The notes: generated from the letters alone by a model not told the origin. Positions 32,199 through 41,304 are shown, counted from the first letter of the stretch. The stretch is 45,618 nt of DNA from Paenibacillus marchantiophytorum (GCF_014640555.1 NZ_BMHE01000053.1:1-45618); one strand, 5' to 3'. Numbers and translations are program-made.

Positions 32199-32894
32199 TT
32201 AAACGTCTAAATTTGCTAATAAACGTCTAGCCTCCATGACTTTTTCCACAGAAACAGGCTTATCTATACTCAATTGTTCCCGCACGCCAGTTCCCATATG
32301 AATACAGGGCACCTTAGTTTGATTAACAAAAGACTTCAAACTTGCCAGCGTCACACCGCCACCCGCCATAATCTGAAGGGTATGCCCTTCTGTCCGTCTA
32401 ACCAGTCGTTTCATTTGCTCTACAGCATCAAGAGCCCTTGCAGCCCCTCCTGAAGTTAATACGGAGCGAATTTGTGCATAGTCCAGCAGGGTACTAACAG
32501 CATCCTCCTGATTGACAATTTCATCAAAAGCCCGATGATAGGTAACAGGCAAAGGCGTAGCCTCCAGCAGCAATTCGAGAACGTTGCGGTCAATTGTCTT
32601 CTCCGAAGTTAGCGCCCCCAGAACCAAAGCGCTAGCACCAGCTTGATAAGCCCGCTTGCTATCATTAATCATCTGAGCCACATCTTCTTCTGACATGTGA
32701 AAAGAACGGCTGTGAGGCCGAATCATGACGTGAACAGGAATTGTAAGTTCAGAAGCAATCTCCTGAACCAATTTCAATGATGGGGTCAATCCACCCTCTT
32801 CCAGGTTAGCTACAAGTTCAATTCGATCAGCCCCACCGGCCTCGGCATTCCTTGCATCTTCCAATGTAGTTGCAATGACTTCTAATAAGACCAT
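32199..32894 (-). CDS. cutC: CutC family protein
   Basis: 231 residues, a TIM-barrel CutC. Family marks are EVIATTLEDARNAEAGGADR, ELVANLEEGGLTPS, VHVMIRPH, VLGALT, YHRAFD and LTSGGAARAL. CutC was first linked to copper tolerance, but its biochemical role remains unclear. Start ATG at 32894. It lies 33 bases downstream of the FAD monooxygenase gene in the same direction and may be co-transcribed. Confidence 0.93.
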   Translation of the reverse strand: MVLLEVIATTLEDARNAEAGGADRIELVANLEEGGLTPSLKLVQEIASELTIPVHVMIRPHSRSFHMSEEDVAQMINDSKRAYQAGASALVLGALTSEKTIDRNVLELLLEATPLPVTYHRAFDEIVNQEDAVSTLLDYAQIRSVLTSGGAARALDAVEQMKRLVRRTEGHTLQIMAGGGVTLASLKSFVNQTKVPCIHMGTGVREQLSIDKPVSVEKVMEARRLLANLDV

Positions 32895-32926
32895 TCTCTA
32901 CAACACCCTCCTTCTATTAAACACGT

Positions 32927-34111
32927 TTACACACGATGTCCCAACAGCCAATCCAGTTGGCTAATTTGGACTTTAACAGGCATAATACCAAGAACCTTGT
33001 TACGAAGCATCAGCCCTATCGGATTGCTCATTTGAACGACTCGCGACATCCGTCTGGATTGCTGAACGACGCGATGTGCACGGGGCATTCGAGTTCGTTC
33101 GTAAGCAGCCAACGCTGCTTCAAGATTTTCTAAGCGGGAAACTTCAACTTGAGATAGGCAATCCGCAAGGACACTGGCATCTTCCATCGCTTGTGCTCCT
33201 CCCTGCCCCAAATTAGGCAGCATGGGATGCGCGGCATCTCCTAGCAGCGTTACTCGCCCTTTGCTCCAACTTTGAAGCGGTACCCGATCATAAATATCAT
33301 GAAAAAGAATGGATGCCTCCGCGGTGGACTGAATGACAGCCTCAATCGGTTGGAACCAACCCTTGAATTGCTGAAGGGCATGATCTTTATTAAGAAGAAT
33401 CTTGGCTCCTGGCGCGGAGTTAACAGCAGCGAACCAATAAACCTGATTCTCGCCAATTTGTGAAAAGCCGAAGCGCTTCCCTTTTCCCCACGCCTCAAAG
33501 CCGCCACCGATCTCTCGTGGATACCGCTGATCCGCAAAGGTTGTTATGCCGCGCAAAGCATGAAACCCCGAGTACCTCAGCGGTTGGTGCCCGAATAACA
33601 AGGCAACCGATTGCGAATGAATACCATCGGAACCAATCAAGAGATGCCCGCTATCTTCGCTGCCATCCTCGAATTTAAGCGTCACACCGGTTTCGTCCTG
33701 AACGATAACATTCAGCTTTTTATTCATATGGAGTGTTACATGGGCACCGAGCTCGTGAGCCAAAATAGCTTGCAGCTTGGCGCGATGTATTAAATAACTG
33801 TAAGTCTGATATTTATCAGCTTGTAGATCGACGGGTACAGACGTGATGGCCCGGCCTTGCCAAGCACGGATATCAGCTTTCCCTACCCTTGCGCCCGCCT
33901 GCTTAACTTTGTCTGCTACATCAAGTTTCTTTAATACATGCATGGCGTTCGCAGCCAATACAATGCCCGCACCAAATTCAGAGAGTTCCTGCTTCTTCTC
34001 ATAGATGGCAATGTCCCACCCTTGCTTTTGCAAAAAAAGCGCTGTGGTCAGACCGCCGATTCCCGCTCCTAGAATAAGCGCCTTTTTAGAAGCTGCAACA
34101 TTGTTCTTCAT
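32927..34111 (-). CDS. FAD-dependent aromatic-ring-type monooxygenase
   Basis: 394 residues, class A flavoprotein monooxygenase (PF01494). FAD motif GAGIGGLTTALFLQKQGW at about residues 14-31, the DG motif (GSDGIHSQSV) and the GD motif (LLGDAAHPMLPNLGQGG). Relatives hydroxylate salicylate, urate, zeaxanthin precursors and similar rings with NAD(P)H; the substrate here is not evident. GGGGAGG five bases before the ATG at 34111 fixes the start, 18 codons inside the longest frame. Confidence 0.88.
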   Translation of the reverse strand: MKNNVAASKKALILGAGIGGLTTALFLQKQGWDIAIYEKKQELSEFGAGIVLAANAMHVLKKLDVADKVKQAGARVGKADIRAWQGRAITSVPVDLQADKYQTYSYLIHRAKLQAILAHELGAHVTLHMNKKLNVIVQDETGVTLKFEDGSEDSGHLLIGSDGIHSQSVALLFGHQPLRYSGFHALRGITTFADQRYPREIGGGFEAWGKGKRFGFSQIGENQVYWFAAVNSAPGAKILLNKDHALQQFKGWFQPIEAVIQSTAEASILFHDIYDRVPLQSWSKGRVTLLGDAAHPMLPNLGQGGAQAMEDASVLADCLSQVEVSRLENLEAALAAYERTRMPRAHRVVQQSRRMSRVVQMSNPIGLMLRNKVLGIMPVKVQISQLDWLLGHRV

Positions 34112-34243
34112 GTCAGCCTCCCCTCTTGCCTGTCTTTTCCATCTACTGTACCACAATCTGGACAAGACAAAAACTCCTCAAGGATCACATTAAGGAGTTA
34201 GGATGCAGACATGCACGCAGTTGTTTGGGTGATAGGATGCTTA

Positions 34244-34393
34244 TTAGGTAGCAATCAATTGTTGTTGAACTTCTACAAGCTCCAAGTTTGAGAAAAACCG
34301 GCTTAACTTTGCCATCTTCTCCGTTGCAGCTAGTTTGGGCATCGGTTTACACATTGGCTTTCCTTGGTAACAGACCGTAAATAACAAATTCAT
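34244..34393 (-). CDS. 49-residue peptide with two cysteines, unknown
   Basis: 49 residues: a short hydrophobic start (NLLFTV), a Cys-containing loop (CYQGKPMCKPMPK) and a helical remainder (KMAKLSRFFSNLELVEVQQQ). GAAGG lies 8 bases before the ATG. A promoter (TTGTCG-N17-TACAAT) and the same TGATAC-N5-GTATCA operator as the L,D-transpeptidase lie just upstream, which is the main reason to believe it is real. No family recognised. Confidence 0.6.
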   Translation of the reverse strand: MNLLFTVCYQGKPMCKPMPKLAATEKMAKLSRFFSNLELVEVQQQLIAT

Positions 34394-34422
34394 CACCTTA
34401 ACCTTCAATGAATTTTAGTTCT

Positions 34423-34439
34423 TGATACAAATTGTATCA
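34423..34439. promoter_or_regulatory. Palindromic operator TGATACAAATTGTATCA
   Basis: Perfect 17-bp dyad sharing TGATAC-N5-GTATCA with 25557-25573. On the minus strand it contains the -10 TACAAT (34431-34436); -35 TTGTCG lies at 34454-34459 with a 17-base spacer. The operator/-10 overlap is the same as at the L,D-transpeptidase gene. Confidence 0.75.
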
Positions 34440-34575
34440 CATTATTAGATTCCCGACAAGATCAGATTATTAACGCCACTATTCGCGCTATGTTTAGGCA
34501 ACTTTTCAGGACTATATACCCGCGTGTAATAAATATCAAACAGGCGCTCAAAAAAAATGCAAAAAAATCCTTACA

Positions 34576-34710
34576 TTCGACAATAACTCAGCATTATAAT
34601 GGTAGAAAATAGTAGAAAACCCTTTAATTACAACAAAATACGACGTCATCCCGCTTGCTAGCGGCTAGTTATATAATACGAAAGACCCCCTCATAATTGA
34701 GGGGGTCTTT
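34576..34710 (+). other. Candidate short non-coding transcription unit with a Spo0A box
   Basis: In the gene-free gap 34394-34715: a perfect Spo0A box (TTCGACAA, 34576-34583, i.e. TTGTCGAA on the minus strand), 11 bases later a TATAAT (34595-34600), then about 80 bases without an open frame, and a strong terminator (34681-34710). This could give an RNA of roughly 105 bases. The -35 is poor, as expected only if an activator is needed. Speculative. Confidence 0.3.
34681..34710. terminator. Strong bidirectional terminator
   Basis: AAAGACCCCCTC / GAGGGGGTCTTT with a 6-base loop, five bases after the deoxynucleoside kinase stop codon. It can also end plus-strand transcripts from the gap to the left. 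Confidence 0.9.
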
Positions 34711-34715
34711 CCTAA

Positions 34716-35372
34716 TTAAACGATCGACAATTCTGAAAGTTTAGCGCGAACTTGATCTACTAGTGCTAAGGCATCTTCCGAACGGTTAACGACATCCACA
34801 ACATCCATATCGATAATCAAAACTTCAGATGCCTGATAGTGATTCATCACCCAATCATCGTAACCCGACCACAGTTGACGATAGTATTCAACTAATGACT
34901 GATCTTGTTCAAAGCTGCGTCCGCGCAAACCAATGCGGTACATAACCGTTTCGAAAGAGGCTTTGAGATAAACCATCAAATCCGGCGCTTTCTTGGGAAG
35001 TTCAGCAAGTTCAGACATCATATTGTCTGCCAAACCTTCATAAACATCGAATTCCAGCTGAGAAATGCGTCCCAGTTCGCGATTCACTTTCGCAAAGTAC
35101 CAATCTTCGTAGATGCTTCGATCCAACACATTGCGATTATGTACTAATGCTTGCTTGATCGCCTTAAATCTAGTATTCAGGAAGTGTAATTGCAGCAGAA
35201 ACGGGTAACGTTTCTTCTCAATTTCTTCCGGAGTTGCTGTATAAAATAATGGCAATATCGGATTATCGTCCACACTCTCATAAAATACATTTGAATTAAG
35301 CTCAGAACCCAACAAAGTGGATACGGATGTCTTGCCTAAACCGATCATTCCCCCAACCACAATCACTGCCAT
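34716..35372 (-). CDS. Deoxynucleoside kinase (dGK/dAK type)
   Basis: 218 residues. P-loop GGMIGLGKTS at about residues 6-15, the catalytic/arginine motif LDRSIYEDWYF (ERS/DRS-like), and the lid RGRSFEQDQ. It phosphorylates deoxyadenosine/deoxyguanosine-type nucleosides for dNTP salvage, like Bacillus Dgk/Dck; exact specificity cannot be read. AAAGGGG lies just before the ATG at 35372, preferred over the upstream ATG at 35411. A TATAAT -10 (35437-35442, minus strand) is about 65 bases upstream. Confidence 0.9.
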   Translation of the reverse strand: MAVIVVGGMIGLGKTSVSTLLGSELNSNVFYESVDDNPILPLFYTATPEEIEKKRYPFLLQLHFLNTRFKAIKQALVHNRNVLDRSIYEDWYFAKVNRELGRISQLEFDVYEGLADNMMSELAELPKKAPDLMVYLKASFETVMYRIGLRGRSFEQDQSLVEYYRQLWSGYDDWVMNHYQASEVLIIDMDVVDVVNRSEDALALVDQVRAKLSELSIV

Positions 35373-35454
35373 TGACCCCTTTCCCCTTCTAGCCCAACTT
35401 GAATTTACCAACAGTCAATTAATCTAAAGCTTTCCTATTATACAAGGAAATCAA

Positions 35455-35477
35455 AGAGGAGGGAACCCTCTTTTTTT
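35455..35477 (+). terminator. Hairpin with T-tract upstream of the kinase gene
   Basis: AGAGG / CCTCT with a 7-base loop, then six T, reading on the plus strand. It lies near the -35 region of the kinase promoter. It may end antisense or read-through transcripts; weak stem. Confidence 0.35.
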
Positions 35478-35615
35478 ACCTTTCACGGTCACACCCTGCC
35501 TGGCAATATGAACTTACCAGCAAAAAATTGAAAATGATTTGTGATTGTTTCTGCGTTCATACTGTCACTACTTATATGTGCAATTTCATCAAAATAATAA
35601 GACAGAGGTGTGAAA

Positions 35616-35846
35616 ATGATTTACGGAACTAAACTACTGGATACAGATATAGAGTTATTTATTGCAGCTCTCTGCAAAACACCTGTCTATGTTTGGTCGT
35701 TAGATCCTTTAGGCGTTTATTATCAGGTTAATTCGGGAATTATCATGAAATATACACCTGATGGAGTACGAATTCATAATGAACAAGATCCTTCAATCTC
35801 ACAATGGTATTCTCGTGAATCCAACGAGTTCAGCATTAATTACTAA
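35616..35846 (+). CDS. Small protein of unknown function
   Basis: 76 residues: helix (DTDIELFIAALCK) followed by strands (PVYVWSLDPLGVYYQVNSG, IIMKYTPDGVRIH), ending in a polar tail. No motif recognised and no signal peptide. AGAGGTG lies 5-6 bases before the ATG at 35616; GTG at 35610 is a weaker alternative. It is convergent with the PAS kinase, sharing a terminator. Confidence 0.65.
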   Translation: MIYGTKLLDTDIELFIAALCKTPVYVWSLDPLGVYYQVNSGIIMKYTPDGVRIHNEQDPSISQWYSRESNEFSINY

Positions 35847-35850
35847 AATG

Positions 35851-35897
35851 AAAAAACCGCCGTTCCTGATCACAGGTTTGGCGGTTTTTGTTTTTTT
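35851..35897. terminator. Bidirectional terminator
   Basis: AAAAAACCGCC / GGCGGTTTTT hairpin with an A-tract and a T-rich tail, between the small gene (+) and the PAS kinase (-). Confidence 0.85.
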
Positions 35898-35898
35898 C

Positions 35899-38145
35899 CT
35901 ACGTGCTTTCCACGATCTCTCCGTTATTCGGTTGGGTAGGCAGAAATACGTCAATCATCGTTCCTTCACCCAATTGACTTTGAATCGTCATCGTCCCTTT
36001 GTGGGCTTCTACGATTTTGAAACACATCATCAAACCGAGTCCTGTCCCCTTCTCCTTCGTCGTGTAGAAAGGTTCTCCCAGCTGTTTCAGTCGTTCCTCC
36101 GGGATGCCGCAGCCGTTATCCACAGTTCTGACTCTAATCAAATCAGTCCCTTGCAGGGAAACTGTCATCTTGATTTGGCCATCTTTGGGGATGGCTTCCA
36201 TCGCATTTTTAACCAAATTAATGAATAATTGCTTTAAATGCATCTCCGAACAAATCAACTCAGGTATCTCGGATTCGAACTCCAGGATTAACTCCACATT
36301 GCAAAGCACTGCTTGTGTTTCCAATAGAGCCACCACGGTTTGCAGAATCCCCTGCAAGTCGCTTTTTTTATAATGAATGGCTTCCGGCTTGGCAATCACT
36401 AGGAACTCACTCACAATGAAATTAATCCGATCCAATTCAGACAGCATAATGTCAAAATAGTGCTGCTTTCCTTTCATATCACTCTGCAGCAGCTGCAAGA
36501 AGCCGCGAAGCGAGGTTAACGGATTTCTAATTTCATGCGCCAGCCCTGCCGCTAATTGACCCGCGACAGACAGCTTATCCGACTTGCGCAGCAGCTCCTC
36601 CGTTCGCTTGCGCTCCGTAATATCTCGCGTGATACCGGCGAATCCGATAATTTCGCCCTTCTCGTTTTTGATCGGTGTTTTGGTCACACTCACATGCACA
36701 AGCTGTCCATCTTTGCGCAAGCGAACCGTCTCCAAACCGGAAATCTGCTTGCCCGCCTTGAGCATTTCGTATATTTCCCTGCGCTGTTCTTCCAGATAGG
36801 CCGGATAGATGGGCAAAGTTCGATTGAGCAGTTCGTTGGAGTGCCATCCGAAGATTTGCTCGTACGCGGTATTTACGGAAATGACACACGCATGCAAATC
36901 GAGCACACAGATCGCATCCGTTGTATTATTGATGAATGACTCCAGCAGTTCCTTCGTTTCTCTAAGCTCCGTCTCCATCCGCTTGCGTTCCGTAATATCC
37001 ACACAAGATCCGATGACTTCAACTACGCGGCCATTTTCATAAATGGGACGCAGTGAGGTCAGATAAGTGATCCCTCGGAACGTGGTCTCGTACATCACAT
37101 TTTGATCGCCATTCCAGGATTTGCTGTAGTAGCTTTCAATGTTGACTGCCATATAGAACGGCCAAATTTTATATAAATCATTGCCTAATATATTCGACGG
37201 CTTATACCCCAATCGATACAGCAGTTCCCCATCACATAGCGTATGTATGAATTTCCCGCGCATCTGTCTGAATTTCATCGTCATCCCTTGCTGTCTGCGA
37301 ACAGTGTCATGGAGATCCTGCTGCGCTACCCGCAAGGATTCACGATCCTTATTATGCTGCGTTATATCTCTTGCTATTAAGTAAACGCCTTCTATTGTCC
37401 CATTGACAATGATTGGCACATTTTTCAGTCCAAGTTCTATGATTCCGCCATTCTTATGTGAGACTCTAAGCATATAGTTGTCAGCTTGCATAACGACATT
37501 ATCGGATGAACCTATGTCCTCATTTTCTTTGCCCCAAAAGTGATTGACAGGCTGTCCTATCATATCCGACTCTATATAGCCCAGAATTCGTTCCATCGCA
37601 GGGTTCACGTTTTTAATCAAACCGTTCAGATCACACGTCAGAATCCCAGCTGGATTGTGTTCGATTAATGATTTGTAGCGTTGTTCACTCTCAGCAAGCT
37701 TTTGTTCCATTTCTGATTTTGGTGGTAAAGGTCTGATTTGAGAAATAAAATAAAGCGGTTGATTGTAAGCGTCTCTTACTAATGACATGTCACATTCTAC
37801 GCCTAAAATATTGCCTTCCTTCTGAATCAGTTTCTTCTCCATGTGAATGGTGCGAATATCTCCGGATAGCAATTGCGAAATGCGCGCTCGCATTTTTATC
37901 TTCTCATCAGGCAGAAAAAGCTCATGCAGCTCTTTGTATAACAAATCTTCTTCCGCGTAACCTGACAAACTGCACATACTGCTATTCATTCTCATCCAGT
38001 GTCCATGAAGTGAAATAAGCGCCATACCAACCGTCGTGTATTCAAAGATTGAGGCAAAGGACGGTTCCGTTCTCGAAAGCAGACCCTGAATATTGTCTGG
38101 ATCTGCACTGGTTGTGACATTCAGCGGATTATTGACCCTATTCAT
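35899..38145 (-). CDS. Cytosolic multi-PAS histidine kinase (sporulation-kinase-like)
   Basis: About 748 residues with no membrane helix. Three or four PAS-type sensors span about residues 25-515 (e.g. FEYTTVGMALISLHG; IEHNPAGILTCDLNGLIKNV; FINNTTDAICVLDLH), each with a PAC-like end (ITERKR). Phosphoacceptor His537 lies in LAHEIRNPLTSLRGF, the form seen in Bacillus KinA/KinE-type phosphorelay kinases. ATPase boxes are NLVKNAMEA, DNGCGIP, GEPFYTT and GTGLGL. GGGAG lies 7 bases before the ATG at 38145; the longest frame runs through the promoter. A sigma-H promoter with a Spo0A box is directly upstream, supporting a role in sporulation initiation. Confidence 0.88.
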   Translation of the reverse strand: MNRVNNPLNVTTSADPDNIQGLLSRTEPSFASIFEYTTVGMALISLHGHWMRMNSSMCSLSGYAEEDLLYKELHELFLPDEKIKMRARISQLLSGDIRTIHMEKKLIQKEGNILGVECDMSLVRDAYNQPLYFISQIRPLPPKSEMEQKLAESEQRYKSLIEHNPAGILTCDLNGLIKNVNPAMERILGYIESDMIGQPVNHFWGKENEDIGSSDNVVMQADNYMLRVSHKNGGIIELGLKNVPIIVNGTIEGVYLIARDITQHNKDRESLRVAQQDLHDTVRRQQGMTMKFRQMRGKFIHTLCDGELLYRLGYKPSNILGNDLYKIWPFYMAVNIESYYSKSWNGDQNVMYETTFRGITYLTSLRPIYENGRVVEVIGSCVDITERKRMETELRETKELLESFINNTTDAICVLDLHACVISVNTAYEQIFGWHSNELLNRTLPIYPAYLEEQRREIYEMLKAGKQISGLETVRLRKDGQLVHVSVTKTPIKNEKGEIIGFAGITRDITERKRTEELLRKSDKLSVAGQLAAGLAHEIRNPLTSLRGFLQLLQSDMKGKQHYFDIMLSELDRINFIVSEFLVIAKPEAIHYKKSDLQGILQTVVALLETQAVLCNVELILEFESEIPELICSEMHLKQLFINLVKNAMEAIPKDGQIKMTVSLQGTDLIRVRTVDNGCGIPEERLKQLGEPFYTTKEKGTGLGLMMCFKIVEAHKGTMTIQSQLGEGTMIDVFLPTQPNNGEIVEST

Positions 38146-38201
38146 TCTATATCTCCCATCTTTAAACTTACATTGGATGGTTACCATCACCGATAGTTTG
38201 A

Positions 38202-38228
38202 ATTCGACAATTTGAAGAATATTCCTGC
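38202..38228 (-). promoter_or_regulatory. Sigma-H-type promoter with embedded Spo0A box
   Basis: Minus strand GCAGGAATA (38220-38228), 11-base spacer, GTCGAAT (38202-38208): a full match to the sigma-H consensus RnAGGAwWW-N11/12-RnnGAAT. A perfect Spo0A box TTGTCGAA overlaps the -10 (38203-38210). The start codon of the PAS kinase is 57 bases away. Confidence 0.7.
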
Positions 38229-38338
38229 CTTTGCAAGAGTTGGATTTGAAATAGTTCACAAAATGTGCCCTTGACATTTCTTCCTGTGATAGAATGGAAG
38301 GGGTCAATTTCTACTATTTCCTGTGAGGAGGTCCACCG

Positions 38339-39271
38339 TTGCCAAATATTTGGACGCATCTTATTTTCGGACAAGAATTAATGAAACAGCTCGGCCATGC
38401 TCCTATGCTGAATGATAAACAACTGCGAAATATTTTCTCTCTTGGCTGTCAGGGGCCTGATTTCCTTTTCTATCATAACTTTCTGCCTTGGAAAAAAGAC
38501 AAGAAGATGAATGAATTAGGCTCTCTTATGCATGCACAGCAGTGCGGGCCCTTCATCGAAGACATCCTTCATCATGTACAAGGCAGAGGCTTGTATAATC
38601 CTGCTGTTGTGTATGCGCTAGGATTCATCACCCATCACATCCTTGATCGCAACATGCATCCCTATGTATTCTACAAATCTGGTTTCAAAAAGTGGGATCA
38701 TCAACGTTTTGAGATTATTCTGGACACGCTGATCGTTCGTCAGAAGCTGGGCATGCAAACTTGGAAAACACCAGTTTGGAAAGAAATCTACGTCGGTGAC
38801 ACGCTCCCGCTAGGGATTATTCCAGCGCTTGCGAATGCTGCTGCTAATCAGTATAAGGATCGAGCATCGCAAATTACCGAGAAGGATTGGAACGACGCCT
38901 ATAGGGATATGATTCGGGCGCAGCGGCTATTTCATGATCCAAAAGGGATCAAACGTCTGTTGACCTTGGGTCAAATCTCGCCGCTAGTCTACACCAAACA
39001 TCCGGCTCCGCTGGATTACCTCAACGAAGCCAAGACTGTTTGGAATTGTCCTACCGCACAGGGCGAAACTTACACGTACAGTGTTTGGGACCTGTGGGAC
39101 CTTGCGATGGAAGATGGGCTGCTTGTTGTCCAATCCGCCATACAAGCGCTGCAAAGCGGCTCCGCGGCCGACTTTAGCCTGTTGCATGAAAGACTCGGCA
39201 ATCGTTCTTATGAAACTGGCAAACCTTGCGACAGCGGCTTACAAATCAAGCATGTGAAGCCTATAATCTAG
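38339..39271 (+). CDS. Zinc-dependent phospholipase C-like protein
   Basis: 310 residues, all-helical, resembling the bacterial zinc-dependent phospholipase C family (PF00882). An N-terminal PNIWTHLIFGQ with a metal His is followed by GCQGPDFLFYH and ALGFITHHILDRNMHPYVFY, which carry further His/Asp ligands. There is no signal peptide, so it may be cytosolic and not a secreted toxin-like enzyme. Start TTG at 38339 with GAGGAGG 7 bases upstream. It is divergent from the PAS kinase, and its 3' end overlaps the convergent oligoendopeptidase gene by 4 bases. Confidence 0.85.
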   Translation: MPNIWTHLIFGQELMKQLGHAPMLNDKQLRNIFSLGCQGPDFLFYHNFLPWKKDKKMNELGSLMHAQQCGPFIEDILHHVQGRGLYNPAVVYALGFITHHILDRNMHPYVFYKSGFKKWDHQRFEIILDTLIVRQKLGMQTWKTPVWKEIYVGDTLPLGIIPALANAAANQYKDRASQITEKDWNDAYRDMIRAQRLFHDPKGIKRLLTLGQISPLVYTKHPAPLDYLNEAKTVWNCPTAQGETYTYSVWDLWDLAMEDGLLVVQSAIQALQSGSAADFSLLHERLGNRSYETGKPCDSGLQIKHVKPII

Positions 39272-40962
39272 AGGCTTTTATCGTCAATCTGGTCAATCCA
39301 AGACTCAATCTGGCCGATGACAGAAGCGACACAGCCGTCCTGAAACGGAGAAATGAGTCCCGCTACCTCAACAAGCTCGGTGAAACTCTGACTTCCCCCT
39401 TGCTTGCATAGACGCAAGTAGTCCTGCCAAGCTGTCTCCGGATTTTCATTGGCCCGTTTCCAGAACTGAAATGCGCACACTTGAGCTAATGTGTAATCGA
39501 TGTAATAGAACGGGCTTTTGTAAATGTGGGGCTGCTGCTGCCAGAAGCCTCCTCTTTCCAAATAATCGTTATCCTCGTAGACCCGATGCGGCAAATACTT
39601 GCGTTCAACTTCACGCCAGACTTGTTTCCGCTCTGCAGGTGTCAGCTCCGGCTGCTCGTATACCCGGTGTTGAAACTCATCAACGGCAACGCCATATGGG
39701 ATGAACAAAAGCGACTCGCTTAAATGTTTAAACTTGTACTTATCTGTCTCCTCCGCGAAGAACAACGACATCCACGGCCATGCCAAAAACTCCATACTCA
39801 TGGAATGGATCTCACAGGCTTCCAACGTCGGGAAAATATATTCCGGCACTTGGAACTCACGGCTGCTAAATCCTTGAAAAGCATGGCCTACCTCATGAGT
39901 TAAGACGTCAATATCACCAGAAGTGCCATTGAAGTTCGAGAAGATATACGGAGCTTGGTAACTGCTGATATACGAGCAATACCCACCAACTCTTTTGCCT
40001 TTCTTGGCGACTAGATCCATTAATCCATTCTCAATCATGAATGTGAAAAATTCATCCGTCTCAGGTGAAAGCTCGGCATACATCTTGCTGGCTTGTTCTA
40101 CAATCCAATCCGCATCACCTTTGGGTGTCGCATTCCCGGATGGGAAGCCAAACTTATCGTCATAATAGTGCAGCGAATCTACACCTATTCTAGCTTTCTG
40201 ACGATCCTTGAGCTTGGTTGCAGCGGGGACAATATGCTCATGTACTTGTTTACGGAAGGTTTCAACATCCTTCGCATTGTAGTCTGATCGGTTTAAGCGC
40301 GCGTAAGCGAGCTCAACAAAATTAGTGAATCCCAATTTGCGGGCAATTACAGAGCGGATTTTCACTAATTGATCATACAACTCATCCAATTTGGCTTCAT
40401 TCGCGATGAAGAAGCTATATCTCACATCATTCGCTTCTTTGCGCACTTTTCGGTCTGTCGACACTTGAAAAGGAGCAAGTTGCGATAAATTCCGTTCTTC
40501 TCCTTCATAAACCAGCTTGGCTGAAGCCAACAACTTGGAATATTCACTTGCTAGTTTATTCTCTTGAACCAAATCCTCAACAATCTCCGGTGAGAATGTT
40601 TTCAGAGCGAGCGAAGCAATTCTAAACAGCTGCTTCCCCCATTTGAGCTCAAGTTCCGTGCGGTATGTAGAATCAATAAGCGCTTGATAGAAATCAGTAA
40701 TCAACCCTTGATATAACGGTTCTATTTCATCCAGAAACTCTTGCTCCGCTTTATAGAACTCATCCGTTGTATCCACACTATGACGAATTCTTGCGATAGA
40801 CTCCATAGAATCCAATTCACTGCGCAGATGAACGATTGCTTCCATCGCTTGATCTTGGTCGGCAAACGAAGAAGCTTGTTTAAATTGTTCCAAGAGTCCT
40901 TTGAACTTGGTTTCAAAAGCTTGAAAGTCAGGCCTTTCATACTTAAAATCTTGAAATTTCAT
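39268..40962 (-). CDS. M3 family oligoendopeptidase
   Basis: 564 residues, PepF-like. The zinc motif HEVGHAFQGF (HExxH) is followed about 25 residues later by the third ligand Glu (PTLEACEIHSMSMEF). The C-terminus has the substrate-binding IYKSPFYYIDYTLAQ. It cleaves medium-length peptides in the cytosol. GAAGGAG lies just before the ATG at 40962, preferred over a start at 40998. It is the last gene of the topB-ung-yciI run. Confidence 0.93.
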   Translation of the reverse strand: MKFQDFKYERPDFQAFETKFKGLLEQFKQASSFADQDQAMEAIVHLRSELDSMESIARIRHSVDTTDEFYKAEQEFLDEIEPLYQGLITDFYQALIDSTYRTELELKWGKQLFRIASLALKTFSPEIVEDLVQENKLASEYSKLLASAKLVYEGEERNLSQLAPFQVSTDRKVRKEANDVRYSFFIANEAKLDELYDQLVKIRSVIARKLGFTNFVELAYARLNRSDYNAKDVETFRKQVHEHIVPAATKLKDRQKARIGVDSLHYYDDKFGFPSGNATPKGDADWIVEQASKMYAELSPETDEFFTFMIENGLMDLVAKKGKRVGGYCSYISSYQAPYIFSNFNGTSGDIDVLTHEVGHAFQGFSSREFQVPEYIFPTLEACEIHSMSMEFLAWPWMSLFFAEETDKYKFKHLSESLLFIPYGVAVDEFQHRVYEQPELTPAERKQVWREVERKYLPHRVYEDNDYLERGGFWQQQPHIYKSPFYYIDYTLAQVCAFQFWKRANENPETAWQDYLRLCKQGGSQSFTELVEVAGLISPFQDGCVASVIGQIESWIDQIDDKSL

Positions 40963-40998
40963 GCGAATCTCTCCTTCGTCCTTGACTATTTGCTCCAC

Positions 40999-41304
40999 TT
41001 ACATGACAGCGATGCTGTACGGATACAATTCACTTGTCATCAGCTGATTGGCGACAGCCGGATCCTGCTCCATGATCAATCTGGCTTCTAATTCATTATC
41101 TACGCGCAAGATCACGATGCCAAATGTTTTCTCGTCAGACGTTTGCGTGCGTCCTGCTAAAATGAGCTCTCCTGCTTCTTTTAACTGCAAAAGATACTGA
41201 AAATGCTCTTCTATAATGTTATTTTCTTTGTCCGTCCAAAGGCTTCGATCAAAATAAGCAGGCTGCAATCGTATGACATATATAAATTCTTGCTTATCGC
41301 TCAT
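40999..41304 (-). CDS. YciI family protein
   Basis: 101 residues, the ferredoxin-like YciI fold: FIYVIRLQP strand, HFQYLLQLKEAGELILAGRT with the conserved helix and GxLxxAG, FGIVILRVDNELEARLIMEQ, DPAV and a final SELYPYSIAVM. Function is unclear; relatives resemble muconolactone isomerase. The ATG overlaps the ung stop (ATGA), so it is translationally coupled to ung. Confidence 0.88.
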   Translation of the reverse strand: MSDKQEFIYVIRLQPAYFDRSLWTDKENNIIEEHFQYLLQLKEAGELILAGRTQTSDEKTFGIVILRVDNELEARLIMEQDPAVANQLMTSELYPYSIAVM

